The notes beneath the pieces are model-generated. The model was not told where the DNA came from, searched no databases, and saw nothing but the letters and a program-made list of their open reading frames with translations. From NCBI GenBank assembly GCA_900539655.1, contig UQCR01000019.1, positions 11,944 through 75,943 on the forward strand: a stretch of DNA of 64,000 nt. The letters are read 5' to 3'. Both the position numbers and the translations under genes were made by a program. The stretch is from an uncultured Robinsoniella sp. (GTDB taxonomy: Bacteria > Bacillota > Clostridia > Lachnospirales > Lachnospiraceae). Below, piece after piece: positions 26,506 to 34,551 of the stretch; position 1 is the first letter of the stretch, and each line of letters begins with the position of its first letter.

Positions 26506-26521
26506 GTTTACAAACGTAAAC
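26506..26521. repeat. Short inverted repeat next to attR
   Basis: GTTTAC and GTAAAC around AAAC form a perfect 6-bp inverted repeat 23 bp inside the right attachment arm. It could be an accessory protein site for excision; there is no direct support. Confidence 0.3.
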
Positions 26522-26544
26522 CGGTATCACGAAAAAAGTAATTT

Positions 26545-26569
26545 GTTGTACGAATTACCTGGTACCGGT
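26545..26569. other. attR of the collagen-gene element
   Basis: The arm GTTGTAC (26545-26551) is the inverted partner of the arm at 18742-18748, and the core CCGGT (26565-26569) is shared with attL. Joining the two inner ends gives a 48-bp attP whose centre is the non-palindromic dinucleotide GT (26568-26569), as large serine recombinases need. Joining the outer ends gives an uninterrupted collagen reading frame. The element between is 7,844 bp. Confidence 0.85.
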
Positions 26570-27622
26570 CGGACCCTCAAGACCGTCGGCACCGGTAGGT
26601 CCGGTGGCCCCATCGGGTCCTGTAGCTCCTGTAGCGCCATTTGCGCCAGTGGCACCGGTTAATCCGGTAGGTCCAACAGGCCCGTCAGGTCCGGTAGCTC
26701 CTGTAGCACCGCTGGGTCCGGTAGCGCCGGTAGCCCCATCTGCCCCGGTTCCACCCGTTGTTCCGGTAGCGCCGGTAGGGCCGGTAATTCCATCAGCACC
26801 GGTAGGTCCGGTAGCTCCAATTGGCCCGGTACCTCCGGTGGCGCCGGTAGCTCCAGTGGCACCGTTCGAGCCGGTAGGTCCGGTAACTCCGTTAGAGCCT
26901 GTTGCTCCGGTGGCACCCGTTACACCGTTTGAACCGTTAGCCCCGGTAGGACCAGTAGCCCCAATTGCACCAGTGGCACCTGTAGTTCCGGCAGTTCCGG
27001 TATTACCCGTTGCCCCAGTAGGACCTGTGATACCATTTGCTCCTGTAGCCCCTGTAGAGCCAGTAGCGCCGGTGGCCCCGTTAGCGCCGGTAACGCCGGT
27101 ATTGCCACGTGGTCCAGTGCTTCCTGTAGCACCGTTTGGTCCGGTAGCACCTATAGCCCCGGTGGGTCCGGTTATTCCATTGGCTCCGGTAGCGCCGGTA
27201 ACTCCGGTGGGTCCGGTAGAGCCGTTTGCACCAGTGGCACCAGTGCTGCCTTTAGCGCCGGTAGATCCGGTAGCGCCGTTAGGTCCGGTAGAGCCAGTAG
27301 CTCCAGTAGGTCCTGTAGAGCCATTTGCACCGGTAGCGCCAGTAATTCCAGTAGGTCCGGTAGAGCCATTTGCACCAGTGGCACCAGTGCTGCCGGTAGG
27401 TCCGGTTATGCCTGTGGCGCCGTTTGGCCCGGTAGCTCCCCTGGAGCCAGTGGGACCCGTGGAACCATTAGCGCCGGTAGCGCCTGTGGCACCTGTGGGC
27501 CCTATACTTCCGTCTGCACCGGTGGGTCCGGTAGGCCCTGTCGGTCCGGTGGGCCCGGTGGGGCCTGTAGGACCGACATCCTGCAGTAAGTCGATGCCAT
27601 ACAGCTGATTATCATTATTCAT
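26555..27622 (-). pseudogene. 5' part of the interrupted collagen-like spore-surface gene
   Basis: The start is the ATG at 27622-27620, 9 bases after AAGGAG (27637-27632); the in-frame GTG at 27631 abuts the ribosome site and is rejected. The product begins MNNDNQLYGIDLLQD, then Gly-X-Thr triplets (GPTGPTGPTG and on) for over 320 residues. At attR the reading leaves collagen DNA after codon 351-353 and stops after TGTR, so the interrupted allele makes a 355-residue protein without its C-terminal domain. Excision would join codon 351 to the distal part (18725-17598) and give 726 residues. Collagen-like proteins of this type coat spores (BclA family). A sigma-K-like -10 (CATATTTAA, 27697-27689, one mismatch to CATAnnnTA) lies upstream; its -35 is weak. 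Confidence 0.88.
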
Positions 27623-27832
27623 ATCTATCACTCCTTAATTACGTTTAGGTTTACATCAACAATAAAATCTAATATTATCAATGTACTATTAAATATGCAA
27701 GAGATCATAAAGTAGTGAAAATGAATAGTTTTTCTGTCAGAATATGCAAGAAAATCCGTCAAACTTATATCTATAATATCAATAGAATATTTCCTGATTC
27801 CCATTTTCCACCACAAAACCCCCAAATAAGTG

Positions 27833-27861
27833 CTGACTTTTTTATCTTGGTAGTGTATAAT
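27833..27861 (+). promoter_or_regulatory. Sigma-A promoter of the SseB-hydrolase-acyltransferase unit
   Basis: CTGACT (27833-27838), a 17-bp spacer and a perfect TATAAT (27856-27861) lie 44 bp before the ATG at 27905. Confidence 0.7.
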
Positions 27862-27904
27862 AAATGCATATATTCACATAAAATAAAATGCAAGGGGAAA
27901 AACT

Positions 27905-28879
27905 ATGACTGAGGAAAGACAACAGGAACTTAAGAAATTATTAGTCAGCAATGACTTTCAGGTTGAAAAATATAAAGAGCTGGACATGCAGGAGATCATT
28001 ATCCTGTGCCAAACCGGAAGATCTTTAATGGAACAGAACAAAGAAGATGAAAATGCATTTAAGTTTTTTGAGACAAAATCTAAATTTCTTTATAATGTAG
28101 TTTTAGAAAAACTGAAAGTATTAGAGGAAATGTTTGTGCTGTTTTCAAAGGGAACTAACATGCCTTATATTCATTGTGATGAAGAAACCTTTAATGACCA
28201 GATTTTCATATTTTCCAGAGAACAGTTTGCGCAACGTGAAGCAGCAAAATTAAACGAGGAAAAAAATCCGGTCCAGATTATCAAATTCAATAAGGACCAG
28301 TTCCTGGGCTTCTATATTAACTTATTCCCCATGGGAGCGAATGCAGTGGTAATTGACCACGGGGTGAATTCACTGGAGATCCAGCTGGAAGAATTATGCA
28401 AGAAACCGGATTATACCAACGCACCGAAAGAAAAAATCCCGGTATTGAATCCGGAACTGCAGCTCACTGCACTCTATTTCATGCAGGAACTGAGAAGACC
28501 TGTAGAAAAAGAAGAAAAACAGGGGTTACGGGAATTAGAAGAAGAAATGCTGGTTAATATAAGAAGAGGGAATTATCTGGTTCCGATTCAATTCAAGGAA
28601 TTAAATGAAGGCGAAGAAGAACCCAAGGAACTCACCAGAGATAATAAAAATATTATGGTGCCTTTTGTAAAATACGAGAATGGCGATGTATACCAGCCGG
28701 TATTCACTGACCCGGGAGAATTCCATAAATTCAATAAAGAAAAGAAATTCAGGGCGATTGCAATGCCTTTCCAGAATCTGAATAAAGTTGTTGTGGAGCA
28801 GGCAAAGGGAATTGTCTTAAATCCAATGGGCTTTAATCTGCTTTTGGTTAAAGGGCAGCTGAATACCAAAGGAGAATAG
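27905..28879 (+). CDS. SseB-family protein
   Basis: 324 residues, soluble. The C-terminal half (about 200-324) has the SseB look: NYLVPIQFKE, IMVPFVKYENGDVYQPVFTD and IVLNPMGFNLLLVKGQL, segments shared by proteins related to enterobacterial SseB (enhanced serine sensitivity). The biochemical role of Firmicutes members is unknown. AAGGGGAAAAACT precedes the ATG. It is followed by a hydrolase gene one base after its stop, and then a membrane acyltransferase-like gene, so the three are probably one operon. Confidence 0.75.
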   Translation: MTEERQQELKKLLVSNDFQVEKYKELDMQEIIILCQTGRSLMEQNKEDENAFKFFETKSKFLYNVVLEKLKVLEEMFVLFSKGTNMPYIHCDEETFNDQIFIFSREQFAQREAAKLNEEKNPVQIIKFNKDQFLGFYINLFPMGANAVVIDHGVNSLEIQLEELCKKPDYTNAPKEKIPVLNPELQLTALYFMQELRRPVEKEEKQGLRELEEEMLVNIRRGNYLVPIQFKELNEGEEEPKELTRDNKNIMVPFVKYENGDVYQPVFTDPGEFHKFNKEKKFRAIAMPFQNLNKVVVEQAKGIVLNPMGFNLLLVKGQLNTKGE

Positions 28880-28880
28880 A

Positions 28881-29819
28881 ATGGCGATAAATAAACCGCT
28901 CAGAATGGCACTGAAGGCGCTGTCTTATGGTGGGATCGAAATAGAATCAGCCAGACATCTGGCTAATCTTAAATCGATTGACCCGTTAAAGGTTTTCTAT
29001 AAGACAATTGATGATAAGATTTACAATGGTGATTATCAGGTGCCGGTCAGAATCTATATGCCGGATGAAGATATCTTAACCGGGGAAGGAACGCAGGGCA
29101 ATACCTGTCCGGTTTTGATTTTCATTCATGGAGGCGGATGGGTCACGGAAAGCGTTGAAAATTATAATCGGGTCTGTGCCCGTATGGCGAAAAGCACCGG
29201 TCATGTTGTGGTATCCATCGAATACAGGCTTGCACCGGAACATCGCTTTCCAACTGGGCTGATGGACTGCTATGCAGTTGTCAAAGCAGTCTATCAGAAC
29301 CGTTTGATTTTAAACGTTGACCCTGAGCGGATTACGATTATCGGTGACAGTGCAGGAGGTAATCTGACTGCAGCCATCTGCCAGATGGCGAGGGACCGGC
29401 AGGAATTTGTCCCGCAGAGACAGATCCTGATCTATCCGGCTGTCAGCAATGATTATTCTGAAAATTCCCCTTTTTTATCCGTACAGGAAAACGGGACAGA
29501 TTTTTTATTGACGGCAAAGAAAATGAGCGACTATCTGGATTTGTACCAAAGCTGTGACGAAGACCGGCAGAATCCGTACTTTGCACCGCTTTTGGCACAG
29601 GATTTCTCCGGATTGCCCAGGACGCTGGTTATTACAGCGGAATTTGACCCTCTCCGGGATGAGGGAGAGGAATATGCAAGAAAATTAATGGAAGCGGGAA
29701 CTGCAGTGGAGGTGCATCGCATTCAGGATGCCCTGCATGGCTTTTTTGCGCTCGGGATTATGAGTTACCATGTTCAGGAGAGTTTTGAAATTATAAACAG
29801 TTTTTTAAAGGGGGTCTAG
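28881..29819 (+). CDS. Alpha/beta hydrolase, hormone-sensitive lipase (HSL) family
   Basis: 312 residues. The oxyanion-hole motif FIHGGGWV lies near residue 84, the nucleophile elbow GDSAGGNL near 153, and the catalytic Asp and His are expected in EFDPLRDEG and DALHGFF near the C terminus. This is the layout of HSL-type carboxylesterases and deacetylases. It starts one base after the SseB-like gene and ends 3 bp before the next gene. Together with the downstream acyltransferase-like protein it may act on an acylated lipid or glycan. Confidence 0.92.
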   Translation: MAINKPLRMALKALSYGGIEIESARHLANLKSIDPLKVFYKTIDDKIYNGDYQVPVRIYMPDEDILTGEGTQGNTCPVLIFIHGGGWVTESVENYNRVCARMAKSTGHVVVSIEYRLAPEHRFPTGLMDCYAVVKAVYQNRLILNVDPERITIIGDSAGGNLTAAICQMARDRQEFVPQRQILIYPAVSNDYSENSPFLSVQENGTDFLLTAKKMSDYLDLYQSCDEDRQNPYFAPLLAQDFSGLPRTLVITAEFDPLRDEGEEYARKLMEAGTAVEVHRIQDALHGFFALGIMSYHVQESFEIINSFLKGV

Positions 29820-29822
29820 GAA

Positions 29823-31652
29823 ATGGCTGAGACCAAGCTGACCCGTTGGCGAAAATTAGATAATGCGGCAAAAATATTTCCGGCTACCAGTGGGAAAAAG
29901 GATACCAGAGTATTTCGTTTTTCCTGTGATTTAAAGGAAACGATACAGGAAGAAATCCTGCAGGAGGCGTTGGATAAAACAATAGAGGCTTATCCCATGT
30001 TCTGCTCCGTGATGCGGAAAGGGTTTTTCTGGTTTTATCTGGAGAAAAGCCCCCTGCGCCCTGTAGTAAAGGAAGAGAGTAAACTTCCGTGCAGCAATAT
30101 CTATGTCCGGGATAAGAAGAGTCTTTTATTTGAAGTAACATATTTCAAAAACAGAATTAACTTTGAGGTTTTCCATGCGCTGACTGATGGTACAGGCGCA
30201 ATGCAGTTTACCAGAGAACTGGTGAAAAATTATATTCTGACTGCCCACAAAGAGGATTTTAAAGAAGAAGTCCCTCTGGACAGCCAGGACCTTACCGATG
30301 CAGATATGGAAGATGACAGCTTCTTTAAATATTATTCCAAAACAAAATCAGATGAGAAATCAGAGGAGAAACAAAAATCTGTTCATTCCTATCAATTGCG
30401 GGGATTGAAATCAGATTATGAAAATATGCACATTACGGAAGGTATGGTGTCCGTAAAGCAGCTCTTGGAGAAATCAAGAGAATACGGCGTGTCAATGACC
30501 GTATTCCTAACAGCAGTTTATCTGTGCGCGATCCACAGGGAGATGAGTCCCAGACAGGAGAAATATCCGGTAGTACTGATGATACCGGTTAATCTGCGCA
30601 AATATTTTCCGTCCCAGTCCATGCTGAATTTTTTTAGCTGGATTGATGCCGGATACCAGTTTGAAACGGGAGTTACCACATTTGAAGACGTGGTAAACCA
30701 TGTAAAAGAGTTTTTTAAAATAGAACTTACCAAGGAGCGGGTAGCAGGCAGGATGAATGAATTCATGAATCTGGAGCAGAATCCTTTTTTAAGAGTGGCA
30801 CCGCTGGCGCTTAAAAATCTCTGCCTGCTTGCAGCAGCTAAATTTACATCTAAAAATGTAACCGCAATCTTTTCTAATATGGGCGTTGTGGATATGCCGG
30901 AGATTTACCGGCCATATATAAAATGGTTTCACGTGTTCACCAGTACGCCGAAAACGGAACTCTGTATGTGTTCTTTTGAAGACCATGTTATTTTAAGTTT
31001 CACATCCAGGTTTGAAAGTGAAAATGTACAGCGGAATTTCTTCCGCATTTTAAATGAACAGGACATTGAAGTGGAGATGTTAAAGGATAAATATCCGGAA
31101 AAGAGAAAACCGGTGTATCCGGGCATGCAGTTTTTTAAGCTGTTTTCCTTCTTGTGTCTGGCAGCAGTGGTGGTCTGTGTTATGGCTAATGTAATTATAA
31201 CGCCTCACAGTATTTGGTCTTTGTTCGTAGGCGGAGCAATGCTCTGTATGTGGCTGGCACTTGCTGTAGGATTTTATAAACGACGGAACCTGTTGAAAAA
31301 CGCCATGTGGCAGCTACTGCTCATTATTGCCTGTTGCCTAGCCTGGGACGCGTTTACCGGGTGGAACAGGTGGTCAATTGATTATGTACTGCCGGGCATC
31401 AGCCTGTTGACTACAATATCGATCCTGACTATTTCAAAGGTTCAGCAATTAAGCCCTCCGGAGTATATGATCTATTATGTGATGTCTGCCGGTGTTGGAA
31501 TCGTTCCTTTTCTGCTGATTTTGACAGGATGCGTAGGCGTTCACTATCCTTCTGTGATCTGTTCCGGGCTGTCATTTTTATTTATTGCGGCACTGGTCAT
31601 TTTTAAATGGAAAGATTTTATGGTTGAACTTCATAAGAAATTTCACTTTTAG
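29823..31652 (+). CDS. Membrane protein with condensation/acetyltransferase-like domain (DUF6320-type C terminus)
   Basis: 609 residues. The N-terminal 430 residues resemble chloramphenicol acetyltransferase/condensation-fold acyltransferases: TRWRKLDNAAKIFPA at the start and an HxxxDG active-site motif in FEVFHALTDGTGAMQF (near residue 120). The C-terminal part (about 440-600) has five or six hydrophobic helices, as in proteins annotated with DUF6320. The combination suggests transfer of an acyl group near the membrane. The adjacent HSL hydrolase may remove or add related groups. Substrate unknown. Confidence 0.75.
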   Translation: MAETKLTRWRKLDNAAKIFPATSGKKDTRVFRFSCDLKETIQEEILQEALDKTIEAYPMFCSVMRKGFFWFYLEKSPLRPVVKEESKLPCSNIYVRDKKSLLFEVTYFKNRINFEVFHALTDGTGAMQFTRELVKNYILTAHKEDFKEEVPLDSQDLTDADMEDDSFFKYYSKTKSDEKSEEKQKSVHSYQLRGLKSDYENMHITEGMVSVKQLLEKSREYGVSMTVFLTAVYLCAIHREMSPRQEKYPVVLMIPVNLRKYFPSQSMLNFFSWIDAGYQFETGVTTFEDVVNHVKEFFKIELTKERVAGRMNEFMNLEQNPFLRVAPLALKNLCLLAAAKFTSKNVTAIFSNMGVVDMPEIYRPYIKWFHVFTSTPKTELCMCSFEDHVILSFTSRFESENVQRNFFRILNEQDIEVEMLKDKYPEKRKPVYPGMQFFKLFSFLCLAAVVVCVMANVIITPHSIWSLFVGGAMLCMWLALAVGFYKRRNLLKNAMWQLLLIIACCLAWDAFTGWNRWSIDYVLPGISLLTTISILTISKVQQLSPPEYMIYYVMSAGVGIVPFLLILTGCVGVHYPSVICSGLSFLFIAALVIFKWKDFMVELHKKFHF

Positions 31653-31684
31653 ATACCGGATGAGTAATTCAGGAAGGACAATAT

Positions 31685-32602
31685 ATGCTGGTAATAAACA
31701 ATTTAGAAGAAGGTGCTTTGGTATTTAAAGCTTTGGGCTCCGATCTCAGAGTAAATATCATAAAGCTGCTTATAAAAAATAAAGAAATGAATATGCGGGA
31801 GCTGGCATCGGCGCTTCACATCACAAATGGCGCCATTACCAGCCATATTAAAAAGCTTTCAGAGGCTGGGATTATCGATGTGCTGACAGAATGCGGAGGC
31901 AAGGGAAACCAGAAAATCTGCCGGCTTAAGGTGGATGAAATTCTGATGGATGCAAAGGAGCAGGACAAAAAAGAAATGAGCCTGTTGGAGACTGAATTTA
32001 AGGTGGGAGATTATTGCGGTTACGAAGTATACCCCACCTGCGGTCTGGCAACCGTAGATCGTAGGATTGGCGGCTGGGATAATCCGGAAGATTTTGCAAG
32101 ACCCGAGCATGTGGATGCAGGGATCATCTGGTTTACCCAGGGATATGTGGAGTACAACATGTCCAGACTGCTGTCACCGGGACATCATATATCCCAGATC
32201 ACACTCTGTTTTGAGATTTCATCCGAGGCTCCCAGCTACAACAACGAATGGATGTCAGATGTCACATTCAAACTCAATGGACAGTCCCTGGGAAAGTGGA
32301 CAAGTCCCGGGGATTTTGGCGGAAGGCACGGCATATATACGCCGCTGTGGTGGAGCAGAAGCCTGAACCAGTTTGGGCTGTTAAAACTGTTAGTCATTAA
32401 CCACAGTGGAACCTATGTGGACGGACTGCAGATATCAAATGTGGGTCTGGACCAGCTGCAGCTGGAAAAGGCAGGGATAATCCGTTTTCGTTTTGAAGTG
32501 GAGAAAGAGTCGGAGCATGTGGGAGGACTCACGCTTTTTGGTGCCGGTTTCGGTAACTATAACCAGGATATTATGGTCCGGGTTCAATATGAAAATGAAT
32601 AA
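31685..32602 (+). CDS. ArsR-like winged-helix regulator with C-terminal beta-rich domain
   Basis: 305 residues. The N-terminal helix-turn-helix covers residues 10-75: FKALGSDLRVNIIKLLIKNK, MRELASALHITNGAITSHI. Residues 100-305 are a beta-rich domain with many Trp, Gly and Asn residues (WWSRSLNQFG, GGLTLFGAGFGNYNQDI) that resembles an effector or carbohydrate-binding fold; I do not recognise the family with certainty. It starts 32 bp after the acyltransferase gene, with AGGAAGG upstream, and ends at a terminator. It precedes a sugar-uptake locus. Confidence 0.7.
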   Translation: MLVINNLEEGALVFKALGSDLRVNIIKLLIKNKEMNMRELASALHITNGAITSHIKKLSEAGIIDVLTECGGKGNQKICRLKVDEILMDAKEQDKKEMSLLETEFKVGDYCGYEVYPTCGLATVDRRIGGWDNPEDFARPEHVDAGIIWFTQGYVEYNMSRLLSPGHHISQITLCFEISSEAPSYNNEWMSDVTFKLNGQSLGKWTSPGDFGGRHGIYTPLWWSRSLNQFGLLKLLVINHSGTYVDGLQISNVGLDQLQLEKAGIIRFRFEVEKESEHVGGLTLFGAGFGNYNQDIMVRVQYENE

Positions 32603-32673
32603 ATCTAACCAATTTATGAAGTGTGAATCGATTCTTGCGGAAGTGATCCTGCCTGCTTGAGATTCTAAAAGTG

Positions 32674-32706
32674 AAAGGGCATCCTGGAAACAGGCTGTCC
32701 TTTTTT
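32674..32706 (+). terminator. Intrinsic terminator
   Basis: AAAGGGCATCCTG pairs imperfectly with CAGGCTGTCCTTTT and runs into TTTTTT. It separates the regulator gene from the YesM-like kinase gene. Confidence 0.75.
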
Positions 32707-32790
32707 GACATTCTTTGATTTTTGTTATATATTAAAATGTAGATAAAAAGATCGAAATATGCAGATTTTTTAAATAGGACGGGGGGTTCT

Positions 32791-34548
32791 ATGGAAGAAA
32801 GACGTCATCATCAAATCATTTTTCAGCTAAAAAGCAAAATTATTGTTATTTTTGTTGTCTGTGTTATCATTCCAAGTATTTTCTTTTTAGGCTTTTTTGT
32901 AAAAAGCTATTTTTCATATGCTTTAAAGAGCATCATTTCAGAAAAGCAGAACATCATGAAAGAAACCCATAAAAATATTGAATTGCAGTTCTCAAGTTAC
33001 AAGGATACTTCCATGTCCCTGTATTATAATGAGGCTGCCAAAAATTATATTAACAGGGAGGATTATTCCCAGGAAGACCAGTACATATCACAGCTCTTAA
33101 GCAGCATCGTGAATTCCGAAAAATATATAGTTTCAGCAGTGCTGGATCTGGATGGTATTATATATAATTCCGGTTATCACTATCTGAATTGGGAGGAGTA
33201 CCGCAAGGAACATCTGAACCAGGTTCTGGAGAAGAAAGGAAAGGTGGTCTGGATTCCAACAGAGCAGATGTCGGCATCCTATAACCAGAGGCCGAAAAAC
33301 TTTGCACTGGCGAGGGCAATCAACTCAGCAAAACAAAATGTGGGAACCCTGTGGCTGTTTTTTTCAGAGGATTTGTTTACCAATATTTTAAAAAATCCGA
33401 TCTATCATGAAGAAGGCACGGATTACTATATTATCTCCCAGAACAGGCACATCGTCACCAGCAATTATGAGGATGAGACAGGGCTTGTACAAAATGGCGA
33501 ATTGTTTACAAAAGCTATCACACAGCAAAACGGCTCCTTTTCTTATCAGGACCCGGATACCGGTAAAAAGAAGACTGTGGTCTGTTCCTCATCCGGGGTA
33601 AATGACTGGGTACTTTTAACGGTGACAGATCAAAGTGTTATATTTAAGGATGTCAATTATATTAAATGGATGGCTGGGGTGATAGCATGCCTCTATGCGG
33701 TTTTCCTGTTTACCGCCTATTACATTTTATCCCATTACATTTTCAAGCCAATGCAGAATCTCAGTACGGGACTTCGCAGAGTGTCCGAGCGGGATTTTCA
33801 GAGAATAGAGGAAAACGGAAGCGCAGATGAAATGGGAATGCTGACTGCGAATTTTAATTATATGGTGGATGAAATACAATGTCTGATCCGGGATATCCGG
33901 GAGGAAGAAAAGGCTAAAAATGAAGAAAAAATCAAAGTTCTTTCCATGCAGATTGGTCCTCATTTTATTTATAATACATTAAATACTATTAAATGGATGG
34001 CAGCAGCTAATAAGCAGACAAACATTAAGAGGATGATTGAGTCACTGATTAAACTCATGGTCAGCGTTACCTATAATACAAATGAGGAAATTACCCTTCA
34101 GCAGGAAGTAGAACTTTTGAAATGCTATGTCTATATCCAGAAAATGCGTTTTATGAATTTTGATTTTGAATATGATCTGCCCGGGGAACTGAAGGACTTA
34201 AAAATATTAAAACTGATTTTGCAGCCATTTGTGGAGAACTGTATTCAGTATGCGTTTGGAGAGAAGCCGGATGGAGGCAGGATATATATGGAGTTTTATA
34301 AAGAAGATGCACTTTATGTAAAGATAAGGGATAATGGGAAAGGCTTCGACACCAGTGTTCTGGCTGATTGTAATGTGAAGGATACCTCTAAGGGAATGGA
34401 TCATGTAGGTATTGTAAATGTAATGGAGCGGATACGCCTAAACTATGGGGAGAGCTACCGGGTGTCTATTGTGAGCAGTAAGAACGAAGGGACGGAGGTT
34501 TTATTGCGGCTTCCGGTCATTAGTGGGGAGAAAGAGGGGGAGGTATAA
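32791..34548 (+). CDS. YesM-like sensor histidine kinase
   Basis: 585 residues. Two membrane helices (about 15-38 and 290-312) enclose a Cache-like extracellular sensor. A HAMP domain follows (about 313-370). The kinase has the YesM/LytS-type His box MQIGPHFIYNTLNTIKWMA near residue 393 and HATPase motifs (PFVENCIQYA, RDNGKGFD, GIVNVMERI). It pairs with the AraC-type response regulator that starts 3 bp later. Such pairs control uptake of complex sugars in Firmicutes. The next genes encode a carbohydrate ABC transporter, the likely target. Confidence 0.92.
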   Translation: MEERRHHQIIFQLKSKIIVIFVVCVIIPSIFFLGFFVKSYFSYALKSIISEKQNIMKETHKNIELQFSSYKDTSMSLYYNEAAKNYINREDYSQEDQYISQLLSSIVNSEKYIVSAVLDLDGIIYNSGYHYLNWEEYRKEHLNQVLEKKGKVVWIPTEQMSASYNQRPKNFALARAINSAKQNVGTLWLFFSEDLFTNILKNPIYHEEGTDYYIISQNRHIVTSNYEDETGLVQNGELFTKAITQQNGSFSYQDPDTGKKKTVVCSSSGVNDWVLLTVTDQSVIFKDVNYIKWMAGVIACLYAVFLFTAYYILSHYIFKPMQNLSTGLRRVSERDFQRIEENGSADEMGMLTANFNYMVDEIQCLIRDIREEEKAKNEEKIKVLSMQIGPHFIYNTLNTIKWMAAANKQTNIKRMIESLIKLMVSVTYNTNEEITLQQEVELLKCYVYIQKMRFMNFDFEYDLPGELKDLKILKLILQPFVENCIQYAFGEKPDGGRIYMEFYKEDALYVKIRDNGKGFDTSVLADCNVKDTSKGMDHVGIVNVMERIRLNYGESYRVSIVSSKNEGTEVLLRLPVISGEKEGEV

Positions 34549-34551
34549 ATT

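Noticed and set aside
18750..26545. Complete prophage
   Set aside because: No capsid, portal, terminase, tail or lysis genes are found in the element.
26604..27608. Long plus-strand Pro-Val-Ala repeat frame
   Set aside because: Same antisense artefact of the 5' collagen part.
26555..27622. CRISPR-like array in the collagen repeats
   Set aside because: The short repeated units are coding triplets (Gly-X-Thr) without spacer-repeat periodicity, and no cas genes are near.
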